Positions 1 to 13,095 of a stretch of 64,000 nt of DNA are shown here, in pieces (the stretch's first letter is position 1; the number at the start of each line of letters is the position of its first letter). Source of the DNA: Adiantum capillus-veneris (lineage: Eukaryota; Streptophyta; Polypodiopsida; Polypodiales; Pteridaceae); the NCBI GenBank assembly GCA_014529385.2, contig CM043970.1, positions 47,639,779-47,703,778 of the forward strand, given 5' to 3'. The notes under the pieces were generated by a model, which was given only the letters and a program-made list of their open reading frames with translations, was not told the DNA's origin and did no database searches. Made by a program: the position numbers and the translations under genes.

Positions 1-1406
1 GCCTCTCTAAATTTTGGTGTGAACCCGCTCCAAGAAAAAATCCACAAAAATACCTTTCAACCATTCATTCCTTTGTACTAAATTAGTAATTTCTACATGT
101 ATTTTCTCTTACTTCATGTAAATAAAATTACATCACTAAATACAAATGAGGCCCCCCTCAATTGATTTCCTTATATTTTCATATCTTTTATTCTTCCATT
201 TTATATTTATATACAAGTGACACTATTCTAAATATTGTGAATTGTTTATAGATATTTTTTTTTTCATCATATCCATATATCATATTTTTGAATAATCCTA
301 ATCCATGAATGTTTTCAAACCTTTAAGAATGTTTTAGGTCATGCGCTCTCATGCAAGGAGGGGCTCACTTTTAGAGCCAATTGAAGACTTTTGCAGTGAT
401 AACAAACTGGCATTTTGGTGGATTTTTTAGCATCCACCTCCACTCCAATTTTGAAGAAATGGTCAAAATAAAAAATATAGATCACGAGTTGAATAATTCT
501 AAGTTACAATTCTATGTTACCTCTTTTCCATATACATAAAATTCAGCATGTAAGCCATGCTTAATCTCTGCAAATTATAGATTCTCATCAACCAAAATCG
601 GCATTTTCATAATGGTGATCAACCTTGATAGCGGCAGTATAAACAAGAGAAGAAGAAGAAGAGGACTGGTGGTCATTTTTGAGAATCTACACAAGTAAGT
701 TCAAAACTTTTCAAAGCTTCACCGTGTCACAAGGATACTCTCACTTCATTCACTCATCTTCAACCATTCAACACATTTTACCCATTGTACATATATCATT
801 AACCTCTTTAGTGATTATTAACACTAACTACTAACCTACTAACACAAATATCGATGGACCTAACCTCAAAAGGCACTCACCTAAAGACATGTACATAGTA
901 AAAAATCTCTTTCTGTAATGTACCCAATATTTTTCAATAAAGGTATTTCATTTACTTTGCAAATATTTGAGGTTTGTATTTTGTTAAGTCAAAGAGCATT
1001 CTAATGGAACGATCTGATAAAAAATCAGACTTTAGAACTATTAATTATGAACCTTATTCACTTGAAAACAATAAGGTTGATGGGAAACTCAAGCCCCAAG
1101 ATTGTATCTAAACATAAGAGTTGACTCTTTTGAAAAGAGAGAGTAATTTTAGAAAAGGGAGAGCAATTTTAGGAAAGGAGGAGTAATTTTAGAGGAGAAG
1201 GAGTAGGAGGAGTACTTTTACGAAAGAAAGAGAAGAGGAGCTTAGTTTAGAGCTCTTTTCTTGGGAGCCAAGCTTCATCCAAGAGGTTTGAAATCGCACA
1301 TCAAAATCCGTGTCCGCAAAAAAAAAAAGACCTTTTTTTTCCAGCCGTGAATGTGCGTGAACTTATCTCTCCTTCCTCCCTCTATTCTTAGATGGCCTTG
1401 AGAGCC
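1..1406. other. Unassigned AT-rich sequence
   Basis: No coding region, terminal repeat pair or RNA gene could be recognised. The stretch around 900-960 contains AATAAA-like sequence and could be an old 3' end of an LTR or transcript. Positions 1130-1260 are purine-rich (GAGA, GGAG runs). This is a statement of what was looked for, not proof of absence. Confidence 0.5.
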
Positions 1407-1415
1407 TATATAAAG
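1407..1415 (+). promoter_or_regulatory. Possible TATA box
   Basis: TATATAAAG lies about 220 bases upstream of an ATG at 1633. It is followed by a CT-rich stretch (1420-1620) that looks like a plant 5' leader. Whether it drives a host gene or a retroelement cannot be told from the sequence. Confidence 0.35.
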
Positions 1416-1632
1416 ACCCCTCTCCCTTCACTTTGAGAGACAGACACACGCTCTCAGAAGCGGAAGCTCTCTTACCTTGACGTAGGAGTTACCTTCTCTT
1501 GCTCAACCTCTCTCTCTCAAGCTCTTATCCTCAAGCCATCTCCATCTCCAACTTCTTTCTCTACCATCATCGTGTTACCTCTCAAATTCCTGAGTTCTCT
1601 TTCTCACTTTCTCTCTTGTCTTTTGTGATACG

Positions 1633-1812
1633 ATGTCCCCAAAGCGAGTGACTCGAAGCTTGAAGGATGCTCATGTTGCTCCACCTCCAAGAAAGATGCA
1701 GAGGAAGGCATCAAATAATCCAAACGTTGCTCAAGTGGAGGTATTGGTTGCAGAAGAAGTCGAAGCCATCCAACCTCAACCACGAGAGGTAGTCGAACAT
1801 GTTGCCAATCCG
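1633..1812 (+). CDS. Putative first coding exon, unrecognised protein
   Basis: An ATG opens a 60-codon reading frame with a basic N-terminus (MSPKRVTRSLKDAHVAPPP) and then an acidic Glu/Val/Pro-rich part. The frame runs into CCG|GTAAGA, a good plant 5' splice site at 1813 that would leave phase 0. A candidate acceptor (tttccag at about 2063) is followed in phase 0 by an open frame starting MELVVSEVIPRLAEIK, which ends at another donor-like AAG|GTGAGG. The basic start resembles the N-termini of some Gypsy gag proteins, so a retroelement origin is as likely as a host gene. No family was recognised. Confidence 0.3.
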
Positions 1813-2070
1813 GTAAGATGAATTTATAATTCTGCATCATAGACATGATGACCGGTAAGTCAAGCCTAAGAATTCCCTTAAACTGTTCAAAAAACGTGAT
1901 TATATCACAAGAAACAAGCATATGATTTCATAGAGTAGAGAAGGAATTGTTTGATTATGATTACTGTTTGATAAACTATCTCTGTTTGATATTAGAAGTT
2001 AGTTAATCTTGTTTGAGAAATCACATAAAGAAAACAATTGCTGAAAGAATATCTTGTTTCCAGATGGAAC

Positions 2071-2240
2071 TCGTGGTTAGCGAGGTGATTCCACGGTTAG
2101 CGGAGATTAAGGTGAGGTTATCAACTCTCTTTTTGTCTCTTGCGGTTAGCAAGATACCTTGTGGTTGGCATGATGCCTTGCGGTTAGTGAGATGATCCTG
2201 TGGGGAAGTATGCGTATTTCGCGGTTAGCAAATAAGTAAA
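2071..2240 (+). repeat. Degenerate GCGGTTAGC repeat cluster
   Basis: Six variants of the nonamer GCGGTTAGC, each usually followed by a purine-rich AAG or GAG, fall within 170 bases (near 2072, 2092, 2141, 2160, 2180 and 2221). Spacing is irregular (about 20-50 bases). The cluster overlaps the candidate second exon of the 1633 gene model. Confidence 0.6.
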
Positions 2241-3255
2241 TCCTTTTGCAAAGGCTCTCTTGGTTGGACAGAGAAAGTCCACGAGTAGCGGTAACTCTTA
2301 AGAATAATTGAAAGATTCATTTTTGTTGAATTATAGGACTGTATTCATTAGAACATGTTTGAGAAAGAAATGTTTTGGTGATGTTTGAAGGGCTGGATGA
2401 AAGAATTTGTGTCTGGAATTAATTAAAGAACATTGTTTGTATATGTAGAACAATACGGTAGTAATTAGGAAACAAGCTAAAAAGTGTGATTGTGGGGTGG
2501 AAAGTGGGGGACTGGCTCATGTTTCCGGTCAAGGATGGGTGGTCTCGATTAGTCAAGAAACTCTCCACTCCCTCTTATTAAGAGAAGTGAAATTAGAGAC
2601 TCATTGTGCCAAGAGTCGATATGACCCAAATCTACGTGACACAAGATTACTATTTAGTTTAGACTAAGTCTCATATCATACTTATGGTTTATGGATGACG
2701 GCCGTGCCTCTTAAACGTGGGGAAAAAGGCATTGTTTATGGATTCTAAATATGTCAATGGGATTTCATCTTTATGCTAGGAGACAATTTTATTAGAATCC
2801 TAGATTTATCGACCTGGCTTGTGGTGTATGACCCTTATAACCAAGTAAATGATGGATAGAGGACTTCCTCTCTTCTGTTGCTCGTATCTCTACTTTGTGG
2901 AAACAGAGTAGGGTGTCGTCAATGGAGAAGGAGAATAAATAAAGGCTATCTATCAAGTCGCTCCAATCTTCTCGGGGTTGGGGACCTCACACTTTCTCTC
3001 TCTCTCTCTCTCATGGAAAAACCCTAACTCGTTGACAACACATCATCTCCCAAGACAACACGCCATGGTGAAACCATAACCCACCGACATGTCTCTCTTA
3101 TCCTTCTCTCTCTTGTGAGGTAGCTCACAGGTATGAAGGCTAGTGCGTAGAGATGAGCAAGCCTCTAATCCAGGCTTTACAGTCTCTTCAAGTCAACACT
3201 TTCTCTCTCTTTCTCTCTCTCTCTTTTCATTTTCTCTCTCTATAGTAGGTCTCTC
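2241..3255. other. Unassigned sequence before LINE copy 1
   Basis: No gene or terminal repeat seen. The last 260 bases are CT-rich (runs near 2995-3010 and 3200-3240) and directly precede the point where homology to the second LINE copy begins. Confidence 0.5.
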
Positions 3256-3315
3256 AAATTGCTTTTTACGGAGATGAAAGAGTGGTGACATTGGAGCCAC
3301 GGTCCACATGACGGT

Positions 3316-3915
3316 GTGAGACCTATGGGGCCACAACCAAAGCTGCTACATGGAATTGTAATGGATCTATGCATCTTGATGTGGGTGCTTTTGAGGAGAG
3401 TTTTAGTGGGAGAAACATCATCTTGTACATTGGGACACATTAGGCCCCTGGGCAGTGTATGCCTCACATTAGTTGATACAGATGGGAGACAACATGTACA
3501 GGAGACACGATCAGAGCACAGAGGGCAGGGCTCAAGAGGAGTGGCAATATTATTCAGAGAGGAGTTGCAGCCATTGATACATATAGTTCGCAGGGATGAG
3601 GAAGCTAGGTACATGTGGGTGAGATTGAAAGCAGAGACTGACATATATCTTTACATTGCTATTTGCTACTTTTTCCCGAGTACGTCAGTATATGCACCGC
3701 CCAGAGGAAAATCCCCCTTGTCCATTTTGGATGATGACATATGGGAATTCTCTAGAGATGGTGAAATTATCATTCTAGGGGACTTCAATGCTAGGACTGC
3801 CCATCATCAGACATTATTTTATGATACTTCAGAGGAGATGTTGAGAGAGCTAGATGTTGCAAAGAATGGCCTATCCAGACTATCACAGGATGGGGAACAT
3901 ACTAAGTATGGATGA
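3316..3915 (+). pseudogene. LINE copy 1 endonuclease domain (broken)
   Basis: This is the APE-like endonuclease that nicks target DNA for LINE insertion. The entry motif ATWNCNG lies near 3335-3353 but in a different frame from the remainder, so there is a frameshift within the first 150 bases. The rest reads in one frame: SRGVAILFREELQPLIHIV, then ICYFFPST, then the catalytic motif ILGDFNART near 3771-3797. The C-terminal Asp-His motif appears as VDHAIVS near 4016-4038, beyond the stop at 3913. Compared with the copy at 59.8 kb, about 100 bases between the GDFN motif and the end have changed. It cannot encode an active enzyme as it stands. Confidence 0.8.
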
Positions 3916-4503
3916 AATTTGATAGACATGGGGACTGCCAGCATGGTGGATTATGTAATGGAACAACCATGCCTCAGTTGGATCTCATAATTGGGCCCAG
4001 ACCTGTTGGGGTGGTAGTGGATCATGCTATTGTGTCGTGCTGACCATCTCTTTCCAGTTCAGTGTAGGACACAGTCCACAGGTATCAGCTCCTACTCGCT
4101 ACACCTTCACGTGGGAGATGGATTTTGTATACGTAGATGGGATCTACAAAAGCTTATGCACTGAGGAGCCAGGATGACCTCTAGAGGAGCTTACTACTAT
4201 ATTGACACATACTTTACATGATGCAGCAGTAGAAGCATACCCACACACCCAGCCTAAGCATAGACATCATTCTAGGAGCATGCCTTAGAACAAATGGTAT
4301 GATGAGGAATGCCGCCAAACTAGAGCTAGAATTTAGAGGGAAGTGTTTTTGGGGGACATCACTCACAGATAGTCACAGATTGCCTTCCGACGCCTAGTGC
4401 GGCGGAAGAAGAGGGAATTTTTGGCTTTGACTAGAGCAGGATCTCTACCAGCTATTCTTGAGTCAGGACTCGCGTGAGGCATGGCGGCTCTTTCATGAGC
4501 TGT

Positions 4504-4520
4504 CCCCCCCCCCCCCCCCC
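4504..4520. repeat. Poly-C tract, 17 bases
   Basis: An uninterrupted run of 17 C residues inside the decayed LINE, between the endonuclease and reverse transcriptase blocks. Confidence 0.95.
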
Positions 4521-4644
4521 TGCCATTACCTCTACAGAGACTTGGGGTCAGTATGCAATGTGCATCATCCTTGTACATAGTTTCTAGATAGCCCCCCCTT
4601 CCTGATCCCCTGATCCATGCCCACATACACATGCTTTTTTCATC

Positions 4645-5667
4645 AGTGAGATGGTGAAGAAGGCCTTTGACATGATGAGTACTGGGAGAGCATATGATCA
4701 TGATGGCCTAGTGGCTAAACATTTCATACATGCTAGAGATCTACTAGTAGACCTTCTAGCAGTCATGTTTAACCGTGCCATGTGTGAGGGCTTGTTTGAT
4801 ACTTGGAGCCTATCTACGATTGTACCTATCTTCAAGAGACCCTATAGAGCCTCGGAATTATCACACTATCATGATTGGACACACATTGGCACGGTTGTAC
4901 ACATCCATTCTTGAGCAGTAGCTGAGTAGATGGGCAAAGAGAGAGGAACTACATGCCGTTGAGCAGACAGAATTTAGAGAGGTTTTTCCACTCTTGACCA
5001 TATTTTGACACTGAGGGCCATCATCGAGGAGGGCATATCTCATGGGAGACAGATCTATTGTAGCTTTGTGGACTTCCACAAAGCATTTGACATAGTACCC
5101 ATAGCTAGATTGATGCACAAATTACAGGAGATGGGAGTACTCACATAGCTCATTTGGGGATCATGGTATTGTACAAATCAGTAGTAGGGAATGTACGCAC
5201 TTTAGAGGGTCTATCTACACCGGTTCACTCCACTATTGGGATGAAGCAGGGTTGCCTGCTCTCTCCTACTCTATTTGGTATGTATGTGGATGAGGTTTCT
5301 GACTACATTGAGAGAGATGGGGATAAGGTGCACCACTTGCAGGGACATGCTTCTGCTATTGTTATATGCCGATGATATTGTGTTGATCTTCGACTCTCCG
5401 GAGGGGATGCAACGTCACTTGGATGCTTTGCATAGTTTTGCCCATGAAAGTGGTTTGTCTGTCAACCTTGGTAAAACCAAGGTCATGGTATTTAATACCA
5501 CCCCACAGTGGATCAGGAGGCCAACGCCCCCACTCACATACTGCCAAGAGACTGTGGAGTATACAAATGCTTACACTTACCTTGTAGTGGTTTTTAGTGG
5601 ACCAACATTTTTATTGAGGAGAGCAGTAGAGACTAGATTGACCAGAGCCCATTTGGCATTTGGGTAG
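4645..5667 (+). pseudogene. LINE copy 1 reverse transcriptase domain (broken)
   Basis: Blocks of a LINE reverse transcriptase are present in order but in several frames. They are MVKKAFDMMSTGRAYDHDGL (finger region, 4651-4710), WSLSTIVPIFKR (4805-4840), SFVDFHKAFDIVP (near 5060-5100), GMKQGCLLSPTLFGMYVDE (near 5238-5295), and the catalytic box LLYADDIVLIFD (near 5360-5392) followed by LSVNLGKTKVMVFN. The YADD box is intact here, unlike in the second copy. Frameshifts and stops between blocks, and a 17-base C tract at 4504-4520 just upstream, show it is a pseudogene. Confidence 0.85.
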
Positions 5668-6950
5668 ATTGGAGAGGGGGTGTTCACAGGTTTAGTTTCA
5701 GGAGCCTCGGACAAATCTCTAACTCTTTGACACTTTGGTGGCTTCTACATTGTTCTATGGAGTTGAGATCTTGGGTCCTTCATTGGATCATCGTGGGAGG
5801 ACAGGTTGCACTGATGGGTGGGGGGACATGGAGAAGACCCTGGTCTCCATGATCTCGCGGCTCATTAGAGCCAAAGCTTCAGTACCATGTGCAATTATCG
5901 AGCAGAGCTAGCTGCCCCCCCCACTAGTGGTTGAGGCTCTTCCCAGATCTATCTCCTTCATACACCACATGTGGGAACTTTCTAAAGACAGATACGCCCG
6001 CCTTGCACTGGAGTCCTCTCGACAGTTAGCCATGTAGGGAGATACAACATGTTGGTATGGGGAGATGACATCATGGTTCCAGGCATATGGATTCAGTATA
6101 GATAGATTGCCACCCTTCCAGTACTCACTGGATGCACCCTCCATGACTCTTGCACAGTCTGAGATCACTAGGCTCATTCACTAAGACCTGACTTAGCTAG
6201 ACACCAAGAGGATATGGATACAACCAACACAGGTACTGGGCATGAAGATGGATTTCTACAGAGAGCATTTTATCCAGATTACAACGGATGGTTTTGTGAT
6301 GAGGCCTAGATACATGGACACCCACTTGTCTCATGGGATACGGTGTGCTATTGGCTTGATACACACATCTTCACACCAGCTGCTGCAGATCGAGACTAGG
6401 AGATACAGTGGAGTACCAACAGAGTCTAGGATATGCCCCCTGTGTGATATGGAGCCTGAGATAGAGCTAGACTACACATGCCACGGCCCATCTACTACAG
6501 GATACGTGGCCGCTTTCACTGTTTGTTCAGAGAGGGCTTTGGACCACTCTCCATAGTCATGAGGTACGGGGATCAGAGATACCTGGGTTTGTTTGTGCTT
6601 AAGCTGCATAGACACAGAGAGAGATTGCTGAGAGGAGAGGCCAGCCACTCTCAGAGACACATCACAGACTTCTTTAGAGCAGAGACTGGACACACACATG
6701 AGCTACTACCACAACAAATCTTGTCGCCTCACACCAAAGGCACACTGATTGACTGAGTGATTGAGTTGGGGAGATCTAGACGCCCATGACTATGGAGGAC
6801 TACATAGCATCGATGAAGGCTACATCAGAGGATTCAAATTACTTTGACCATGCACGGCGCCCGGTTAGACTGCTAACCATGGAGGAGATCCTCCAACAAC
6901 CAATGCTGGATCTCTTGTGACTTGTGATTTAGCTATCCCGGCTAGCTGTT
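5668..6950 (+). pseudogene. LINE copy 1 C-terminal region with Cys/His motif
   Basis: This region lies downstream of the reverse transcriptase and has the LINE tail. The frame at 6242-6556 contains SRICPLCDMEPEIELDYTCHG, a Cys-x2-Cys arrangement followed by acidic residues and a Cys-His pair. It resembles the C-terminal zinc-knuckle-like motif of plant LINE ORF2 proteins (RICPLC...H...C). Stops occur throughout 5668-6240, so only fragments are readable. No RNase H domain was recognised. Confidence 0.6.
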
Positions 6951-7082
6951 TAATGCACATTACCAGCTTAGGATTTCATAGTATTTCATTTTGTCATTTA
7001 ATTTTGTAACTCTGACTTTGTATCAGATCCACCACATTGTAACAATCTGGTCTCATAGGTCATTTTGGCCTTTTGAACACGT

Positions 7083-8564
<1,482 letters not shown>

Positions 8565-8593
8565 TCAGTGGTGCCCCCACGGAGGAGCTGTCT

Positions 8594-8598
8594 GATGC
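8594..8598. repeat. Target-site duplication GATGC (left)
   Basis: GATGC here and at 24979-24983 flank the Athila-like element. The unoccupied relative at about 54719-54730 reads straight through (CTGATGCTCC), confirming the pre-insertion site. Confidence 0.85.
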
Positions 8599-8609
8599 GG
8601 TGGGACGCA

Positions 8610-9519
8610 TGTCTAACTTCACCATCCTATCTTATTGAAGTATTAGCGAGAATCACGATTAACTTGTCAAACCATGGGACGAAGCTGACTTGACTAGTGC
8701 ATAGAGGCTACAAGAGGTTGTCAATCTCTCAAAAAACAACTAACAACTCGCATTTAACTCAAGCTACACTCAAGTGACTGAAATCACCAAAAGCCAATCG
8801 CTCATCGGCAAGCAAATCACATCTATTACAGCATCAAATGACATCCAAACGTAATGAAACTTCTAGGAAAAGTTTATAAGACCTAAGTACACATGCTTAT
8901 GGTCTCAAACTCCACTTTGGGTCAAGTTCCAAAATCGCAATTATTAACATCAGTGGATTTTTGACCTAGTCGTTTTCGACCCAGAATGCATCTAAATGCT
9001 TAGCAATGATGCCCCAATACCCCGCCTATGCTTAGTTTTTGATTTAAAACTATAATTCCTAGTTATAATGAAATTAGGCCGTGGGTCGGCGACGCCAAAA
9101 GCTACGAAATACTGTGAATGGCTTATGTCAATGCGTAGAGCTCTTACCTGCGGTTGCAATGCAACAAACGCAATCGCAATGTGGACAACCGGAGAGGGAG
9201 TAGGAAGCACGAGACGGAGAGAAGTGAGCACCGTTAGCTCATGTTGTGTATTTCTTATCCAAAAACTTATAAAAAACTTACAAAAATTGGCTTTTATACC
9301 TTAGCCAAGGTTTTTGGGTGGTCAAAACTAATAATTTGGAGTTCTACCAAAGATGGGAAATGACTAGCTGATACAATTTGGAAGCTTGTAGCCCTGGCTC
9401 ATTAATTATAGAGTTTATTTGAGAAAATAGGAGTTACAATATTTCCAATTTATCAAAATAATAAATGTTTTACAAAGAGAACTCTGAAAAATGATGTCCG
9501 TGTTAGCTTGCTGCTAACA
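8610..9519 (-). repeat. 3' LTR of Athila-like element
   Basis: 910 bases, homologous along its length to 24080-24978. On the minus strand it starts TGTTAGC and ends GTTAGACA. Eleven extra bases (8599-8609) separate this end from the target duplication; they resemble the start of the element's own primer-binding site. Confidence 0.88.
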
Positions 9520-9535
9520 TTCCCCCCTCCTCGCC
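9520..9535 (-). promoter_or_regulatory. Polypurine tract of Athila-like element
   Basis: On the minus strand GGCGAGGAGGGGGGAA directly precedes the 3' LTR, the standard position for the plus-strand primer. Confidence 0.8.
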
Positions 9536-9673
9536 TGTTATATCCCTTGACATAGCTTTATGGGCTGAAATAGTCTTTGGGTTGACGGTTGGCAAGGCGG
9601 TCTTTAAGTGCGTCCAGTGCCTTCTGGTGTCTCATTCTTCTTTCTTTGTCGAGGACTTGCAGAAATTGCTACT

Positions 9674-12600
9674 TTATTCTTCAGCTCCACCGCTGAGTAG
9701 CCTACAAACCTGCAGTGTTAGGTTGCTGATCACCGGTGCAAATATCTTCGTTCGCCAGGTGAAGAATCCAGTGTAGAATGCTTCTTCAAAGGCCATCATA
9801 TTATTCGATGGCAAGAATATACATTTGGCATAGAATCTGTAAAGGACTTCTTCTGAAGGTTGCCCACTCAGATCGTAGCATAAGCCTTTGTTTCCTTCCA
9901 AAAATGATAGCCATGGGGCTCCTGTTTGTACAGGCTCATTAAAAACTTGTATACATGTTAGCAACATTCTGTAGATCTTACATAACATGGCACAGGAGAG
10001 ATTTGGTAGATTCTTGAAGAAAGACATGGTGCTCGTTAGGGTTTTCACCATGTATTCCTCTATTGCTTGTCCTCTCTCTGGAGCTGGCAGCCTGTGGAAG
10101 TTAAGCCAAGTTGGCTTCTTCTTTTGCAGTTCTTCATGCGCTTGCATGTATTTACTCTGAGTGTAGGACAGAAGGTTGGATCTCTTTGAAGGGCTGCTGG
10201 TGCTCTTGTGAACAGAATTAGGTATCTTGGATTCTTGTTCAGCTAGTTTAACCTCCACTTTGGGTGGTCTTTATTTGTGCCATCTTCTTGCATATATTTG
10301 TACAACCTTTCTTTCACCTGTAATAGTTCCACTTTGATGAGAGGGTACGACAGGGATTGTTGGTGCCATTGAGCGTTGATCTGATTGGGAGATCTTCTCC
10401 TTCAGTGCGTCTTCTTCAGCTTTTGATAGCTAGACCATTGGCACTGCGTCTTCATCTGTGATGTTAATCTAAAAATCTTTATCACCACTCAGCTCTACTG
10501 TGGACTATGTCTCAAACTCAACAAACAAGATCAAGGGTATGTCTATCTGTGGCGGCTCTGAAGTGCCTGCCTCTTCCTGCGTGTCCGGTTTCCCATCTCT
10601 AAGGAGTTGATTAATTTGCTTTAGTTCTGCTATCTCCTTTAGAAGCTCCTCCTCTCTCTGAACCCGCATCAGTGCCATGTCCCTGCACTGTGATTGTTCT
10701 AGCTTTAATTCCAATTCTAGGTCTTTGTTTTTCTTTTCAAGTGCCTTATACACTTTGTCAGTTCCTTTGATCGAGGCCACGGATGGATTTTCTCTGATTT
10801 GCTGTAAGAAAATGGCCCAATCATTGATCCTCTGTTCAAAATACTGCAGAGAAGCATTGGCAACATCTAATAGTACCTGAATTTTTTGAGCGGACAGAGA
10901 TGTCGTAAGAAGTTCATTTGTAACTTCTATCAGCTGCTTGTCTTTTGCTTTGTAGGAATCAGATAATTTGGTGAGTAGAACACCTAACTCCTCCATTTAT
11001 TTTTGTTGCCTATCTCTGACTAACTGATGCTATTCTGCTTCTGCCTTCAGCTCTTGCACCTGCCTTTGAAGATCGGTGATGACATTCATCCTTTCTTCTA
11101 ACTCTCCTTGGAGAGCATCGATCACCATCTCAAGTTCTTTGGCCTTCGTGCTACGGTTTAGTGCTGCTGAGCGGAGTCTCTCCATCATTTCCTGCATCTG
11201 TCGTGCATATTCATTGACTTAGACGATTACCTTGTCATTTGCTTGCCACTCCTCCTGTCGTGCCAACTGGGATGTGCCTGTAGCCTCATGTGTGGCTTCC
11301 TGCTGCGTCGTAACTATTGGTGGTTCTTGTGTAGAGGTAGATGGTTGGTTTTCCTCTTGGGTATCCTGAGGCTTTGATGCCTCGGTAATTTTGGCTGAGT
11401 AGAAGTAGATGGTGTTGGATCAGACCTTGCTGGCTCTTCAGGTGCCGGCCTTTCTTCCTTCTCTAGCTCAGGGTCTGTCTCATGTGCAGTGGTAGACTCT
11501 TTTTCCTCATCTGCTTCTTTATCAATCTCTTGTTCAGATCCACTTTCCTTTTCCTCTTCTGGATTTTAAGTATCTTCTACTGCCTTCTTCGGTTTCGGAT
11601 TGGCTTCTTTTTCTTTTTGTCTATCGGGGTGGTCAGCTTCTTTTGCAGATTCTGTTTGTTCGGTGGACTCAAAATCTTTGTCTTTCTGAGGCTCTGCTTC
11701 TTCATTGGTGTCTTTGCCCGTCGGTGATGGTGGTGGGCTAGGCATGGGGTGGTCCTGTTGTTCTGTATGTGGTGAGGTGGGTCGGGGAGATCCATGACTT
11801 TTCTCTTGGGCTTTTCCTCTAGCCATTTCCTCGTCTTGCCTTTCGTCTTTCGCCTCCTTGGCTTTCTTAGAAGCTTCTTTTGCCTCCTTCAGCTTTAGAG
11901 CTTCAGCCTCTTGGTACATTCTTTCTAAATGCTCTGTTGGATCATCCGCCTCTTTTCTTGTATGATGCTTTGTTTGAGGGCCTTTAAGTTCAGGAGGTAC
12001 CCATTTTTCTGGGTCCTTCCCTTGTGCTTGCCTACTATGTTGGTATGCCTGTTTCTCTCTTTCAAAGCACGCTTGTTTTTGAGCTGGCTCTTCTTGGTGT
12101 GCGGCCATAGCTTTTCTTTTCATCTCTTCTCTCCGAGCTCTCTTTTCTTCGTTGTCAGAGCTCTTGCTGCTGTGCCTTTCTGGCGAGCTATCAGCTGACT
12201 CTTCATCAGATTTGTATGATCTTTTACCTGACCTTGTAGCTCTTGGAGAGGGTTGTGCTGCCAATATCCAAGTGTTCTGATTAGGGGCAGGCGGTAGGTT
12301 GTCGGCCATGCCGATGGCATGATATGCTATTCTAGTCAAGAGCTCTGGTGCACCCAAATACGTGATTCTGCCTTCCTTCTTGGTTCCCTTCAAGGTTGTC
12401 AAGACATACTGCACGTGGTCCATTGGTTGTCTTGTTGTCGACTTGAGAACCTGAGTGAATGTGGTGGCCAGAGCGTGATTTGGTGTAGTGTACCTTGGTG
12501 GCCTTTTTGCCAATAAATGAAAGTGCTGGTGGTACAAACGGGCTAGCTCTTCCACTTGTTTGTGAATGAGGTTTGCGAATGTAGCAGCGGCTATCTCTTT

Positions 12601-13095
12601 GGTAAATGTGCCTTTGATTTTTCTGTCTCTTGCTCGCATGGTCATTCCTTCTGTGGGCAGTTTGAGTGCCTCTGCCACTATCTCTTTTGTGATCACTACT
12701 TTGACCTTGTTCCCTTGGGTGTCGGATATCTATGCGGTTCTGTCTTCTCTTGATGGTGGATAGAAGCTCATAAGCCTTCTGAAAATCCACTCCGCAAGGC
12801 TCTTGTTTGTAGAAATCCATGAGACCCAACCTGCGGTTAGCTTCTTTGGTTTTTGGTTTGGCAGCTACATCATAGACTTCTTTGGGCAAGAGTTGCAACG
12901 CCACCTGATGCCCCTCTTCACTCTTGAACCTGCTAGTGAAGACCGTAGTGTGGTGCTCTTCTAACTGTTCTCTGGAAAGATAGGATGCCTTTGCTGCTTT
13001 GACTGACTCGGGGTCTAGTTGATACGCGGGCAGTTCTTATAGTTTCTCTTTTTGGTTTAGCTTCTTCTTGACCCTCTCTGTTGTTTGCATGGATC
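9674..13095 (-). pseudogene. Third ORF of Athila-like element (env-position protein)
   Basis: A long reading frame downstream of integrase, in the position of the extra (env-like) ORF of Athila elements, broken by a few stops and frameshifts. The N-terminal part (about 13095-12300) contains ALQLLPKEVYDVAAKPK, then KVKVVITKEIVAEALKLP and IAYHAIGMADNLPPAPNQN. It resembles the plant-transposon-associated domain seen in extra ORFs, but the match is from memory. A very charged Glu/Lys/Pro linker follows (12200-11400), then a coiled coil (10996-10505), then a globular C-terminal part (10258-9674). No signal peptide or membrane segment was seen, so a true envelope role is doubtful. Breaks include a TAA near 13045, a frameshift near 12700 and a TAA at about 11565. 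Confidence 0.6.

Larger units (their letters stand above)
3256..7082 (+). mobile_element. LINE copy 1, 5'-truncated and decayed
   Basis: A non-LTR retrotransposon with an APE-type endonuclease, a reverse transcriptase and a C-terminal Cys/His motif in the usual order. Similarity to the second LINE copy at 58.2-64.0 kb starts near 3256, just upstream of the WNCNG motif, so the ORF1 part is missing. This fits 5' truncation, a common result of target-primed reverse transcription. The frame is broken many times. There is no poly-A tail; a roughly 130-base 3' UTR leads directly into the LTR at 7083. Clade is uncertain (L1-like or I-like). Confidence 0.85.

Noticed and set aside
9674-13095. True viral-type envelope gene in the Athila-like element
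   Set aside because: The position fits, but no signal peptide, membrane span or cleavage motif is visible; it is described only as a third ORF.
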